Source: Bacillota bacterium (GTDB lineage Bacteria; Bacillota; Clostridia; Clostridiales; Clostridiaceae). From it: DNA of 29,178 nt. The notes beneath the pieces were generated by a model. The model saw nothing but the letters and a program-made list of their open reading frames with translations, made no database searches and had not been told where the DNA came from. The DNA is taken from contig JAEZAL010000046.1 of assembly GCA_023427705.1 (NCBI GenBank), positions 1-29,178 of the forward strand, read 5' to 3'. Numbering within the stretch: position 1 is the first letter of the stretch; each line of letters starts with the position of its first letter. Shown here one piece after another: positions 7,009-14,546 of the stretch. The position numbers were made by a program, and so were the translations under genes.

Positions 7009-7746
7009 ATGATTAAGAAATTATATGAAAAGAGTGAGATTTGGTTTGCAGTAGCTTGGATTATTGCATATTGTGTGCTTACATCAATAGGAGATAATAT
7101 GTCAGCAAGTGTTGGTGTTTTAAAGATTATCACATTGCCGATATTGATAGTGCTTACTGTAATATTATATCTTTTTGTAAAAAAGAATGGGTTGTCTGAA
7201 AAATATGGTCTTTGCAAACCACAAGTATCTGCTTCAAAGATGTTGTTTTATATTCCACTGATAGTTCTCTTAACAGCAAATCTTTGGAATGGTGTTAAGA
7301 TGAACACTTCACCATTGGAAACGTTATTATATGTATTATCTATGCTTTGTGTTGGTTTTCTTGAAGAAATGATATTCCGTGGATTTTTATTCAATGCTAT
7401 AGTCAAGGATGGTGTTAAATCAGCTATCATTATTTCAAGTGTGACTTTTGGAATGGGGCATATTGTGAATCTGCTTAATGGTTCTGGAGCCGAATTGCTA
7501 CCCAACTTACTACAGGTAATGTACGCAGTAGCTATTGGCTTTGCATTTGTGATGATTTATTACAAGACAAAGAGTTTACTTCCTTGTATTGTCACTCATA
7601 GCCTGTTTAATGCGGCAAGTGCTTTTGCTAACAAAGCAGATATTACATCTCAAATACGAATTGTTACCAGTGTTTTGATTGCAATTATCGCTGGTGCATA
7701 TGCATTATATATTACTTTAGTGGTTAAGAACAAAGAAACAAAATAA
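7009..7746 (+). CDS. CPBP family intramembrane glutamic metalloprotease
   Basis: 245 residues with about seven to eight hydrophobic segments. The CPBP/Abi (CAAX protease) motifs are complete: EEMIFRG with Glu119, Glu120 and Arg124; FGMGH with His151; and HSLFNA with His197 and Asn201. Family members cleave prenylated or other substrates inside the membrane, and bacterial ones are often linked to bacteriocin immunity or self-protection; nothing nearby identifies a partner. The start ATG has TGGAGG 9 bases upstream. Codon use differs from the neighbours (CTG, CCG, GCG, GCC, CGA appear more often) and the gene is less AT-rich, suggesting recent acquisition from another Firmicute. It appears monocistronic, between two terminators. 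Confidence 0.9.
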   Translation: MIKKLYEKSEIWFAVAWIIAYCVLTSIGDNMSASVGVLKIITLPILIVLTVILYLFVKKNGLSEKYGLCKPQVSASKMLFYIPLIVLLTANLWNGVKMNTSPLETLLYVLSMLCVGFLEEMIFRGFLFNAIVKDGVKSAIIISSVTFGMGHIVNLLNGSGAELLPNLLQVMYAVAIGFAFVMIYYKTKSLLPCIVTHSLFNAASAFANKADITSQIRIVTSVLIAIIAGAYALYITLVVKNKETK

Positions 7747-7836
7747 ACAGAATTTATTTACACTTTCAGTTCATCTGAGTGACAAATTGCAATTTAGAAG
7801 TTAGATTTGATGAATAATTTTAAACTATTACGAATT

Positions 7837-7866
7837 AAAAGTGGATAAATAAATTTATCCACTTTT
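7837..7866. terminator. Bidirectional terminator between the CPBP and P-ATPase genes
   Basis: Arms AAAAGTGGATAAA (7837-7849) and TTTATCCACTTTT (7854-7866) have a 4-base loop. A-run and T-run flanks suit both convergent genes. Confidence 0.85.
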
Positions 7867-7951
7867 ATACTTTTAGTTATCAGCATAATGTTAAAATAGA
7901 GACTAATTTTACATTTTTTAATATTTATTTTATCTACTATGTTTGGAATCC

Positions 7952-10582
7952 TTATGCAACTTTTTTCTTATCACTGGCTCTAAAGAAAATCTTAATTATT
8001 TCGTTAATTACAAAAGGAATTAATGAAATTAATATTACTATTCCCCAATCTTTTAATGTTAAAGAATATACTTTAAAGACTTTCGCTGTAAAAGGAATAG
8101 TGATTATAGCAAATTGTAATGCAATCCCAAGTAATAAGGAGCCAATTAACCACTTATTCTTAAATATTCCAACTTGGAGTAGAGATTTGGTTTCATTTCT
8201 CATAGCAAGAGAATAGAAGAGTTGTGAAACACTAAGAACAACAAAAGCCATAGTTTGAGCATGTCTTAGTGAGTCAGGATATAAATATTCTCCTAATACA
8301 AATGCAAATAATGTAATACCACCTATAAGTATTCCATTTAGAATTAGTAAAACTCCAGTTCTTCCAGCAAAAAGGCTTTCTTTAGGGTTTCTTGGAGGTA
8401 AATCCATTACTCCTTTATCACCAGGGTCAACTCCTAAGGATAGAGCTGGAAAACTATCTGTTATTAAATTTACCCAAAGTATATGAATAGGTAAAAGTGG
8501 AGAAGGCCAATTTAATAGTATTGCTACAAATAAGGAAAGTATTTCACCTAAATTACAACTAAGAAGAAAAATTATAGATTTTTTTATATTATTAAATATA
8601 TTTCTTCCTTCTTCCACAGCCTTAACTATTGTTGTGAAATTATCATCTGTTAATACCATATCTGCAGCACCTTTAGCAACATCCGTTCCTGTAATACCCA
8701 TAGCTACACCTATATCAGCTGCTTTTAAAGACGGAGCATCATTAACACCATCGCCTGTCATAGACACTATATTTCCATAGGATTTAAAGGCTTTCACTAT
8801 TTTAACCTTATGCTCTGGTGATACTCTTGCAAAGACTTTATAATTATTTATGATTTTAGTAAATTCTTCTTCAGAGTAACTATCTATTTCATTTCCAGAC
8901 ATTGCCTGGGAAATATCATTTACAATTCCTAATTCTTTAGCAATAGCAACGGCAGTATTTTTATGATCTCCAGTTATCATTATTGTTCTGATACCTGCTT
9001 TTTTACTCAATTCTATAGAACCTTTTACTTCTTCTCTAGGAGGGTCAATCATTCCCATAAGTCCAACAAAAATTAAGTCGTTTTCTAATTTATCCATTGG
9101 AACATTGACAGTATCAATAGTTTTATAAGCAAGAGCAAGAACTCTTAAAGCATCATCTGACATTGAGTTAGAAGCATTTAATGTTTCAGACTTTTCTTTA
9201 TCGGTAAATTCTTTAATTTCTCCATTAACTAATATCTTATTAGAAATTTTTAATATACTATCTATAGCACCCTTAGTAAAAACATTATATTTATTTTCAT
9301 AAGTATTTACAGTAGTCATAAGCTTTCTATCAGAATCAAATGGAATTTCATTAACTCTTTTAAATTCTTTATTTAATTCATCTTTTAATATATTAATTTT
9401 ATTTCCAACATCTATTAAAGCAACTTCTGTTGGATCACCTGTTTGAACACCATTATTTGAAGTAGCATCGTTACACAATATCATTCCATGTGTTAAAATT
9501 TCCGTTTCTTTATTAGTAATATCGATATTTTCTAGATTATATATTTGTCCATTAACGTAATATTTTTTTACTGTCATTCTATTAATAGTAAGTGTACCTG
9601 TTTTATCGGAACAAATTATATTAACTGATCCTAGAGTTTCAACAGATGGCAACTTTCTAATAATAGCATTTTCTTTTATCATTCTTTGCACACCAAGTGC
9701 TAGTACAATAGCTACTATGGCTGGCAATCCTTCAGGTATAGCAGCAACAGCTAAACTTATAGATGTCATAAACATTTCTAATATATCTCTACCTTGAAAT
9801 AGTGATACTATAAACATAATTATTGAAATACCAACAGCAGCAAAGCCAAGTATTTTTCCAAGTTCAGCTAATTTCTTTTGAAGAGGAGTAAGGTTCTCGT
9901 CTTCAGCATCAAGCATTTTAGCTATTTTACCAATTTGTGTATTCATCCCAGTGCTAACAACTATTCCAACACCTCTGCCATAGGTAACCAAAGTTGACAT
10001 AAATGCCATATTATGTTGGTCTCCAATTGGGACATCAGTATTTTCAGTTATAGTATCAGAATTTTTTTCAGAAGGTACAGATTCACCAGTAAAGGCTGAT
10101 TCTTCAATTTTTAAATTAGCAGATTCAACTATCCTTAAATCAGCAGGAATATATCTACCAGCATCAATAATCACTACATCTCCTACAACTACTTCTTCTG
10201 ATGGAATTTCTATAATATTTCCATCCCTTTTTACAATTGCTTTAGGAGTGGATAGACTCTTTAAAGCTTCCAGAGCTTTCTCAGCTTTAGATTCTTGAAT
10301 AACGCCTACAACAGCATTAATAATGATTACTATTAATATGATAATAGAATCGCTAACTTCTCCAACCATAAAAGAAATAATTGCAGCAATTAATAAAATA
10401 TAAATCATCACATCATTAATTTGAGCTAAGAAAAGTTGAAATATAGATTTTTTCTTTTTTCCTTCAAGTTTGTTTAATCCATTTTGATCTAATCTTAATT
10501 TGGCTTCTGAAGATGAAAGACCATTTATTAAATTAGTGGATAGTTCATTTATAATTTCATTAGATTCTTTGTTAAACCACAT
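7952..10582 (-). CDS. Calcium-type P-type (P2A) cation-transporting ATPase
   Basis: 876 residues, full length with ten predicted membrane helices. Motifs in order: actuator TGES (165-168), M4 PEGLPA with Glu284, phosphorylation motif CSDKTGTLT with Asp326, KGA in the nucleotide domain, TGDH, and the hinge TGDGVNDAPSLKAADIGVAMG. M5 has CNLGEI and M6 has WVNLITDSFPALSLG, giving the Asn/Glu and Asn/Thr/Asp ligands of SERCA-like calcium sites. The M8 position of SERCA Glu908 appears to be Gln (SVSQLF), as expected for a pump with a modified site I. It probably exports Ca2+ (Mn2+ possible) from the cytoplasm. The ATG is preceded by GGAGG. It is monocistronic, and divergent from yaaR with about 140 bases between. 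Confidence 0.93.
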   Translation of the reverse strand: MWFNKESNEIINELSTNLINGLSSSEAKLRLDQNGLNKLEGKKKKSIFQLFLAQINDVMIYILLIAAIISFMVGEVSDSIIILIVIIINAVVGVIQESKAEKALEALKSLSTPKAIVKRDGNIIEIPSEEVVVGDVVIIDAGRYIPADLRIVESANLKIEESAFTGESVPSEKNSDTITENTDVPIGDQHNMAFMSTLVTYGRGVGIVVSTGMNTQIGKIAKMLDAEDENLTPLQKKLAELGKILGFAAVGISIIMFIVSLFQGRDILEMFMTSISLAVAAIPEGLPAIVAIVLALGVQRMIKENAIIRKLPSVETLGSVNIICSDKTGTLTINRMTVKKYYVNGQIYNLENIDITNKETEILTHGMILCNDATSNNGVQTGDPTEVALIDVGNKINILKDELNKEFKRVNEIPFDSDRKLMTTVNTYENKYNVFTKGAIDSILKISNKILVNGEIKEFTDKEKSETLNASNSMSDDALRVLALAYKTIDTVNVPMDKLENDLIFVGLMGMIDPPREEVKGSIELSKKAGIRTIMITGDHKNTAVAIAKELGIVNDISQAMSGNEIDSYSEEEFTKIINNYKVFARVSPEHKVKIVKAFKSYGNIVSMTGDGVNDAPSLKAADIGVAMGITGTDVAKGAADMVLTDDNFTTIVKAVEEGRNIFNNIKKSIIFLLSCNLGEILSLFVAILLNWPSPLLPIHILWVNLITDSFPALSLGVDPGDKGVMDLPPRNPKESLFAGRTGVLLILNGILIGGITLFAFVLGEYLYPDSLRHAQTMAFVVLSVSQLFYSLAMRNETKSLLQVGIFKNKWLIGSLLLGIALQFAIITIPFTAKVFKVYSLTLKDWGIVILISLIPFVINEIIKIFFRASDKKKVA

Positions 10583-10724
10583 TTAAAAACCTCCAAAATT
10601 TAAAAATATATTTATTAGAAATCTATATAAATATAGTGTATTGATTTTTATTAATATTAATACATAGAAAAAAGTGAGTTGAATAATTTTTAATGTTATA
10701 ATTATTTATGAAAGGGTGGAGATT

Positions 10725-11147
10725 ATGGAAATAGGAAGAATTAATAGAAAAAACATAATAAATCAAGAAAGAAAAATAGTTTCTGAAAAAAAAGATTTTT
10801 CTCAAAGCTTCAATCAAGCAAGAGATAGAAAGTCTGAAGAGCAATTAAAAAATATGATTGAAGATATACATAAAAAAGGTAATAGATTAGTAATTACTAA
10901 AACATATGGAGATGTAATTGCCTATAAAAAAATGATAAAAGAGTATTTAGAATCTATTTTAAAGTATATGTATGATACTAAAAAAGATATTAGTTTTTGG
11001 CAAACTCAATATTTTATTACAGTAGATACTATAGATAAAAAATTAGAGGAATTAACTGAAGTGCTTTTAAAAGGTGAAATGGAAAATTTAAATATAGCTG
11101 CATCTATAGATGAAATACAAGGGTTGATTGTAGATATTTATAGATAA
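10725..11147 (+). CDS. yaaR: YaaR family protein (DUF327)
   Basis: 140 residues, all helical and soluble. The C-terminal two thirds match YaaR/DUF327: KGNRLVITKTYGDVIAYKKM, then KEYLESILKYMYDTKKDISF, VDTIDKKLEELTEVLLKGEM and a final DEIQGLIVDIYR. The molecular role of the family is not established. I start at ATG 10725 because AGGGTGGAG just before it is the ribosome binding site; a GTG at 10716 lies inside that site. The next gene is an ABC exporter 78 bases downstream; whether they share a transcript is unclear. Confidence 0.85.
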   Translation: MEIGRINRKNIINQERKIVSEKKDFSQSFNQARDRKSEEQLKNMIEDIHKKGNRLVITKTYGDVIAYKKMIKEYLESILKYMYDTKKDISFWQTQYFITVDTIDKKLEELTEVLLKGEMENLNIAASIDEIQGLIVDIYR

Positions 11148-11225
11148 AATAAAAGTAGCTTGATAATTTTTGTAATTAAAGGTACTATTAAGTAATAATA
11201 ATTGTCGCAATATAGGAGGTCATAT

Positions 11226-12938
11226 ATGGTAAAAAGATTTATTAGCTATTATAAGCCGTATAAGAAATTATTTTTCTTAGATATGTTAGTTGCGTTTATA
11301 GCAGCAGCTTCGGATTTAGTTTATCCGATGATGACTAGAACATTAGTAAATGATAGTATTCCTAATAAGAATATTAGAATGGTTATTTTATTTGGAGTAG
11401 TTTTAATACTTATATATTTAATTAAAGCTGCTTGTGCATATTTCATGCAATATTATGGACATGTTATGGGAGTTCATATGCAAGGAGATATGAGAAAGGA
11501 TATGTTTTTACATTTGCAAAAACTACCTAATACATATTTTGATAATAATAAAACTGGGGATTTAATGAGTAGGATGATTAATGATCTTATGGAAGTATCA
11601 GAACTTGCTCATCATGGGCCAGAAGATTTATTTATTTCTGTAGTTATGTTAGTAGGATCTTTTATTGTATTATGCACAATAAATATTCCATTAACCTTAA
11701 TTATATTTGCTTTTATTCCATTTATAGTATTCTTTACTTGGAAGCAAAAGAATAGAATGCTTAATGCTTTTATGGAAACTAGAGTAGAAACATCAGCAGT
11801 AAATTCAAATCTTGAAAATTCACTTTCAGGAATTAGAATAACAAAAGCTTTTGTATCTCATGAATATGAAATAGACAAGTTTAAAAGAGGAAATAATAAG
11901 TTTAAGAAAGCTAGATCTAAAGCTTATAAAGTTATGGCAGAATATGGTGCTGGAGTAGGTTTTGGAATAGATATATTAGATTATATATCATTAATAGCAG
12001 GTGGAATATTTACTTATCTTAATATTATTAACTTAGGGGATTTCTTCGCTTATTTACTATATATTAAGTTATTTACACAACCTATTAAGAAGCTTGTAAG
12101 TTTTATGGAACAATATCAAAATGGAATGACTGGCTTTAAGAGATTTATATCTATAATAGATGAAGAAGTGGAAGAAGATGGTACTTTAGAATTAGAGAAT
12201 GTTAAAGGCGAAATTGAATTTAAGGATGTTCATTTTAGTTATGAAGAAAAGAATATCTTAGAAGGCATTGATTTGAAAATTGAAGCAGGGAAAATGCTTG
12301 CCTTAGTTGGACCTTCTGGAGGGGGAAAAACAACATTTTGTAATTTAATTCCAAGGTTCTATGATGTAAGCAGTGGAGATATTACTATAGATAATAAGAG
12401 TATATATAGTATTACTTTAGAATCTTTAAGAGGCAATATAGGAATTGTTCAACAAGATGTTTTCTTATTTACTGGCACAATAAAGGATAATATTTTATAT
12501 GGTAAACAAGATGCTACAGATGAAGAAGTTATTATAGCTGCTAAAAGAGCTAATATACATGAATTTATAATGAATTTACCAGATGGATATAATACTTATA
12601 TAGGTGAAAGAGGAGTTAAACTTTCAGGAGGACAAAAGCAAAGAATTTCTATTGCTAGAGTATTCTTAAAGAATCCACCTATTTTAATATTAGATGAAGC
12701 AACATCTGCGCTAGATAATACAACAGAATATATGATTCAAAAATCTTTAGAAGAGTTATGTGAGGGACGAACTACGATTGTAGTTGCACATAGGTTATCT
12801 ACAATAAAGAATGCAGATGAAATATTAGTATTAACAGATAAAGGGATAGAAGAAAAAGGAAGTCATGAGGAACTTCTTAATGGTGATGGTCTGTATAAAG
12901 AGTTATATGAATCACAATTTTTAAATTTAAAGAAATAA
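11226..12938 (+). CDS. ABC-type exporter half-transporter (MsbA/multidrug type)
   Basis: 570 residues with an N-terminal type I exporter membrane domain (about 1-310, six helices) fused to an ATPase domain (about 325-565). Walker A is GPSGGGKTT, the Q-loop is VQQDVFLF, the signature is LSGGQKQRISIARVF, Walker B is ILILDEATSALD and the switch is AHRLS, all intact, so it should be active as a homodimer. The substrate is unknown: lipid, drug or peptide export are all possible. The start is ATG 11226, with AGGAGG at 11214-11219; an upstream in-frame start at 11202 has no ribosome binding site. No partner half-transporter is adjacent, in line with a homodimer. Confidence 0.92.
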   Translation: MVKRFISYYKPYKKLFFLDMLVAFIAAASDLVYPMMTRTLVNDSIPNKNIRMVILFGVVLILIYLIKAACAYFMQYYGHVMGVHMQGDMRKDMFLHLQKLPNTYFDNNKTGDLMSRMINDLMEVSELAHHGPEDLFISVVMLVGSFIVLCTINIPLTLIIFAFIPFIVFFTWKQKNRMLNAFMETRVETSAVNSNLENSLSGIRITKAFVSHEYEIDKFKRGNNKFKKARSKAYKVMAEYGAGVGFGIDILDYISLIAGGIFTYLNIINLGDFFAYLLYIKLFTQPIKKLVSFMEQYQNGMTGFKRFISIIDEEVEEDGTLELENVKGEIEFKDVHFSYEEKNILEGIDLKIEAGKMLALVGPSGGGKTTFCNLIPRFYDVSSGDITIDNKSIYSITLESLRGNIGIVQQDVFLFTGTIKDNILYGKQDATDEEVIIAAKRANIHEFIMNLPDGYNTYIGERGVKLSGGQKQRISIARVFLKNPPILILDEATSALDNTTEYMIQKSLEELCEGRTTIVVAHRLSTIKNADEILVLTDKGIEEKGSHEELLNGDGLYKELYESQFLNLKK

Positions 12939-12973
12939 AATTCTATCTATTGGACAGAATACTATAGAGAATA

Positions 12974-13003
12974 TTGACTAATGAAATATAAATATAGTAA
13001 AAT
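12974..13003 (+). promoter_or_regulatory. Promoter of the thioredoxin operon
   Basis: TTGACT (12974-12979) is followed after 18 bases by TAAAAT (12998-13003). It lies 45 bases before the thioredoxin ATG and places the transcription start near 13010, next to the palindrome at 13014-13030. Confidence 0.55.
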
Positions 13004-13013
13004 TAAACTATAA

Positions 13014-13030
13014 ATACCCTGTAGGGGTAT
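13014..13030. promoter_or_regulatory. CsoR/CstR-like operator upstream of trxA
   Basis: ATACCC (13014-13019), five bases, then GGGTAT (13025-13030), with an additional G just inside. This closely resembles the G/C-centred ATACCC-type palindromes bound by CsoR-family repressors (copper-sensing CsoR, persulfide-sensing CstR). It is strikingly GC-rich for this genome and sits at the predicted transcription start, where a bound repressor would block the thioredoxin operon. No CsoR-family gene is in the window. Confidence 0.55.
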
Positions 13031-13048
13031 AACAGGAGGTAGATTTAT

Positions 13049-13363
13049 ATGGTTCAACATGTATCAGAAGTAGATTTTAATGAAGTAGTATTAAATTATG
13101 AGGGAGTTGTTTTAGTTGATTTCTGGGCAACTTGGTGCGGCCCATGTAAAATGATTGCGCCAGTTGTTGAAGAAGTTGCTAAGGAAGTAAACAATGCAAG
13201 ATTTGTAAAAGTTGATGTAGATCAAAATGAAAATTTAGCAAATAAGTATCAAATATCAAGTATTCCAACACTTATGATATTTAAAAATGGTACTCCGGTT
13301 GATACTTTAGTAGGATTTATGCCAAAGGATTCTTTAAAGGCTGCCGTAGTTAAACATCTATAA
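13049..13363 (+). CDS. trxA: Thioredoxin
   Basis: 104 residues, standard thioredoxin length. The active site is FWATWCGPCKMIAP with the redox cysteines at 30 and 33, and the cis-proline is in SSIPTLMIFKNG. The protein reduces disulfides in cytoplasmic proteins. AGGAGG lies 9 bases before the ATG. The reductase gene begins 13 bases after the stop, so both are one operon, behind a promoter and a CsoR/CstR-like palindrome. Confidence 0.95.
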   Translation: MVQHVSEVDFNEVVLNYEGVVLVDFWATWCGPCKMIAPVVEEVAKEVNNARFVKVDVDQNENLANKYQISSIPTLMIFKNGTPVDTLVGFMPKDSLKAAVVKHL

Positions 13364-13376
13364 TTGAGGTCTTATC

Positions 13377-14243
13377 TTGGATAAAAGATATGATATTGCT
13401 ATTATAGGAAGTGGGCCAGCAGGATTATCAGCTGCATTAAATGCAAAAATAAGAAATAAAGATTTTATAATATTTGGCAATAAGAATTTAACTAATAAAA
13501 TAGTTAAGGCCCCTAAAATAAATAATTATTTAGGATTCTATAATGTTACTGGAGAATTATTAAAAGAAAAATTTCAAGAACATTTAATTTCTATGAACAT
13601 TGAGATAACAGAAGAAAGAATAAATAGTATATATGCCATGGGAGAATATTTTGCATTAATGGCAAATGATAAAACCTATGAAGCAAAATCTATTATTCTT
13701 GCTACTGGAATAGAATATACAAGGCCTATTAAAGGTGAAGAAGAGTTTTTAGGAAAGGGTGTAGGATATTGCGCAACTTGTGATGCACCTTTATATAAAA
13801 ACAAAATAGTAACAGTAATAGGTCATAATAAGGAAGCTGAAGATGAAACTAATTATGTTTCTGAAATTGCTGGAAAAGTATATTACATACCTATGTATAA
13901 GGGAGAATACAAGCTTAATGAAAATGTTGTATTGGTAGAAGATAAACCAGAAGAAGTTATAGGAGACTTAAAGGTAAATAAATTACTTTTAAAGAATTCT
14001 GAAATAGAAACTAATGCTGTTTTTATTTTAAAGGATTCTATATCTCCAGGCCAATTAGTACCAGGTTTATCAATAGAAGAAGGGCACATTAAGGTAGATA
14101 GGTTAATGAAAACTAATATACCAGGTTGCTTTGCAGCAGGAGATTGTGTAGGGAAACCATATCAGTATATTAAATCTGCAGGAGAAGGAAATATAGCTTC
14201 CTTAAGTGCAGTAAAATACTTAGATGAGCTATCAAAAAAATAA
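13377..14243 (+). CDS. Flavin thioredoxin reductase, probably ferredoxin-dependent (FFTR type)
   Basis: 288 residues. The N-terminal FAD motif is IIGSGPAGLSAA (9-20), the redox motif is YCATCDAPLY with Cys132 and Cys135, and the C-terminal FAD motif is CFAAGDCVGK (251-260). In ordinary TrxB the second domain has GGGDSA and HRRxxxR for NADPH; here those positions read IGHNKEAED (148-156) and IPMYKGEYK (171-179). Both NADPH signatures are missing. This fits the pyridine-nucleotide-independent reductases described from Clostridium, which take electrons from ferredoxin. The start is TTG 13377 preceded by TGAGGT. It directly follows trxA, so it most likely reduces that thioredoxin. A conventional TrxB is not in the window. 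Confidence 0.88.
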   Translation: MDKRYDIAIIGSGPAGLSAALNAKIRNKDFIIFGNKNLTNKIVKAPKINNYLGFYNVTGELLKEKFQEHLISMNIEITEERINSIYAMGEYFALMANDKTYEAKSIILATGIEYTRPIKGEEEFLGKGVGYCATCDAPLYKNKIVTVIGHNKEAEDETNYVSEIAGKVYYIPMYKGEYKLNENVVLVEDKPEEVIGDLKVNKLLLKNSEIETNAVFILKDSISPGQLVPGLSIEEGHIKVDRLMKTNIPGCFAAGDCVGKPYQYIKSAGEGNIASLSAVKYLDELSKK

Positions 14244-14278
14244 TAAAGATGTTGTCTCAACAGTTCCAAGTTGAAATG

Positions 14279-14362
14279 TAGAATTATTGATGTAATTTTA
14301 AATAAATTATTCAAAATATATTTGTTTTAGAAACTCCTTAAGGAGTTTCTTCTTTAATTTTA
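14279..14362 (+). repeat. Intergenic repeat, copy 2, ending in a hairpin
   Basis: It matches 6655-6738, without gaps through base 59, then ends in AGAAACTCC (14329-14337) and GGAGTTTCT (14342-14350) with a minimal TTAA centre. A T-rich tail follows, so it probably terminates the thioredoxin operon, as copy 1 does for the ABC operon. Confidence 0.7.
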
Positions 14363-14546
14363 TAAATCTAAATTAACATTTAGTTCTATAGAAAAACTTA
14401 TATATTCTAATGTAAGTCTTTCTATAGAAAATTATTATTAATAATTTATATAAAAATTTACAAATGATTAAACATTTTTTAAAATAGATATACTATAATA
14501 ACATTAATATCATACAATTAATATGGAAAGTTGAGTGAAGATAGTT
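14363..14546. other. Intergenic region before the oleate hydratase-like gene, with an imperfect 17-bp inverted repeat
   Basis: Arms at 14384-14400 and 14413-14429 (right arm TAAGTCTTTCTATAGAA) pair with one mismatch and a 12-base loop. No T-run follows on either strand, so it is not a typical terminator; a regulatory hairpin or operator is possible. The rest is AT-rich with no gene seen. Confidence 0.5.

Noticed and set aside
6876..7217. Minus-strand 113-codon frame overlapping the CPBP gene start
   Set aside because: No ribosome binding site, overlaps the protease coding region, and no recognisable domain.
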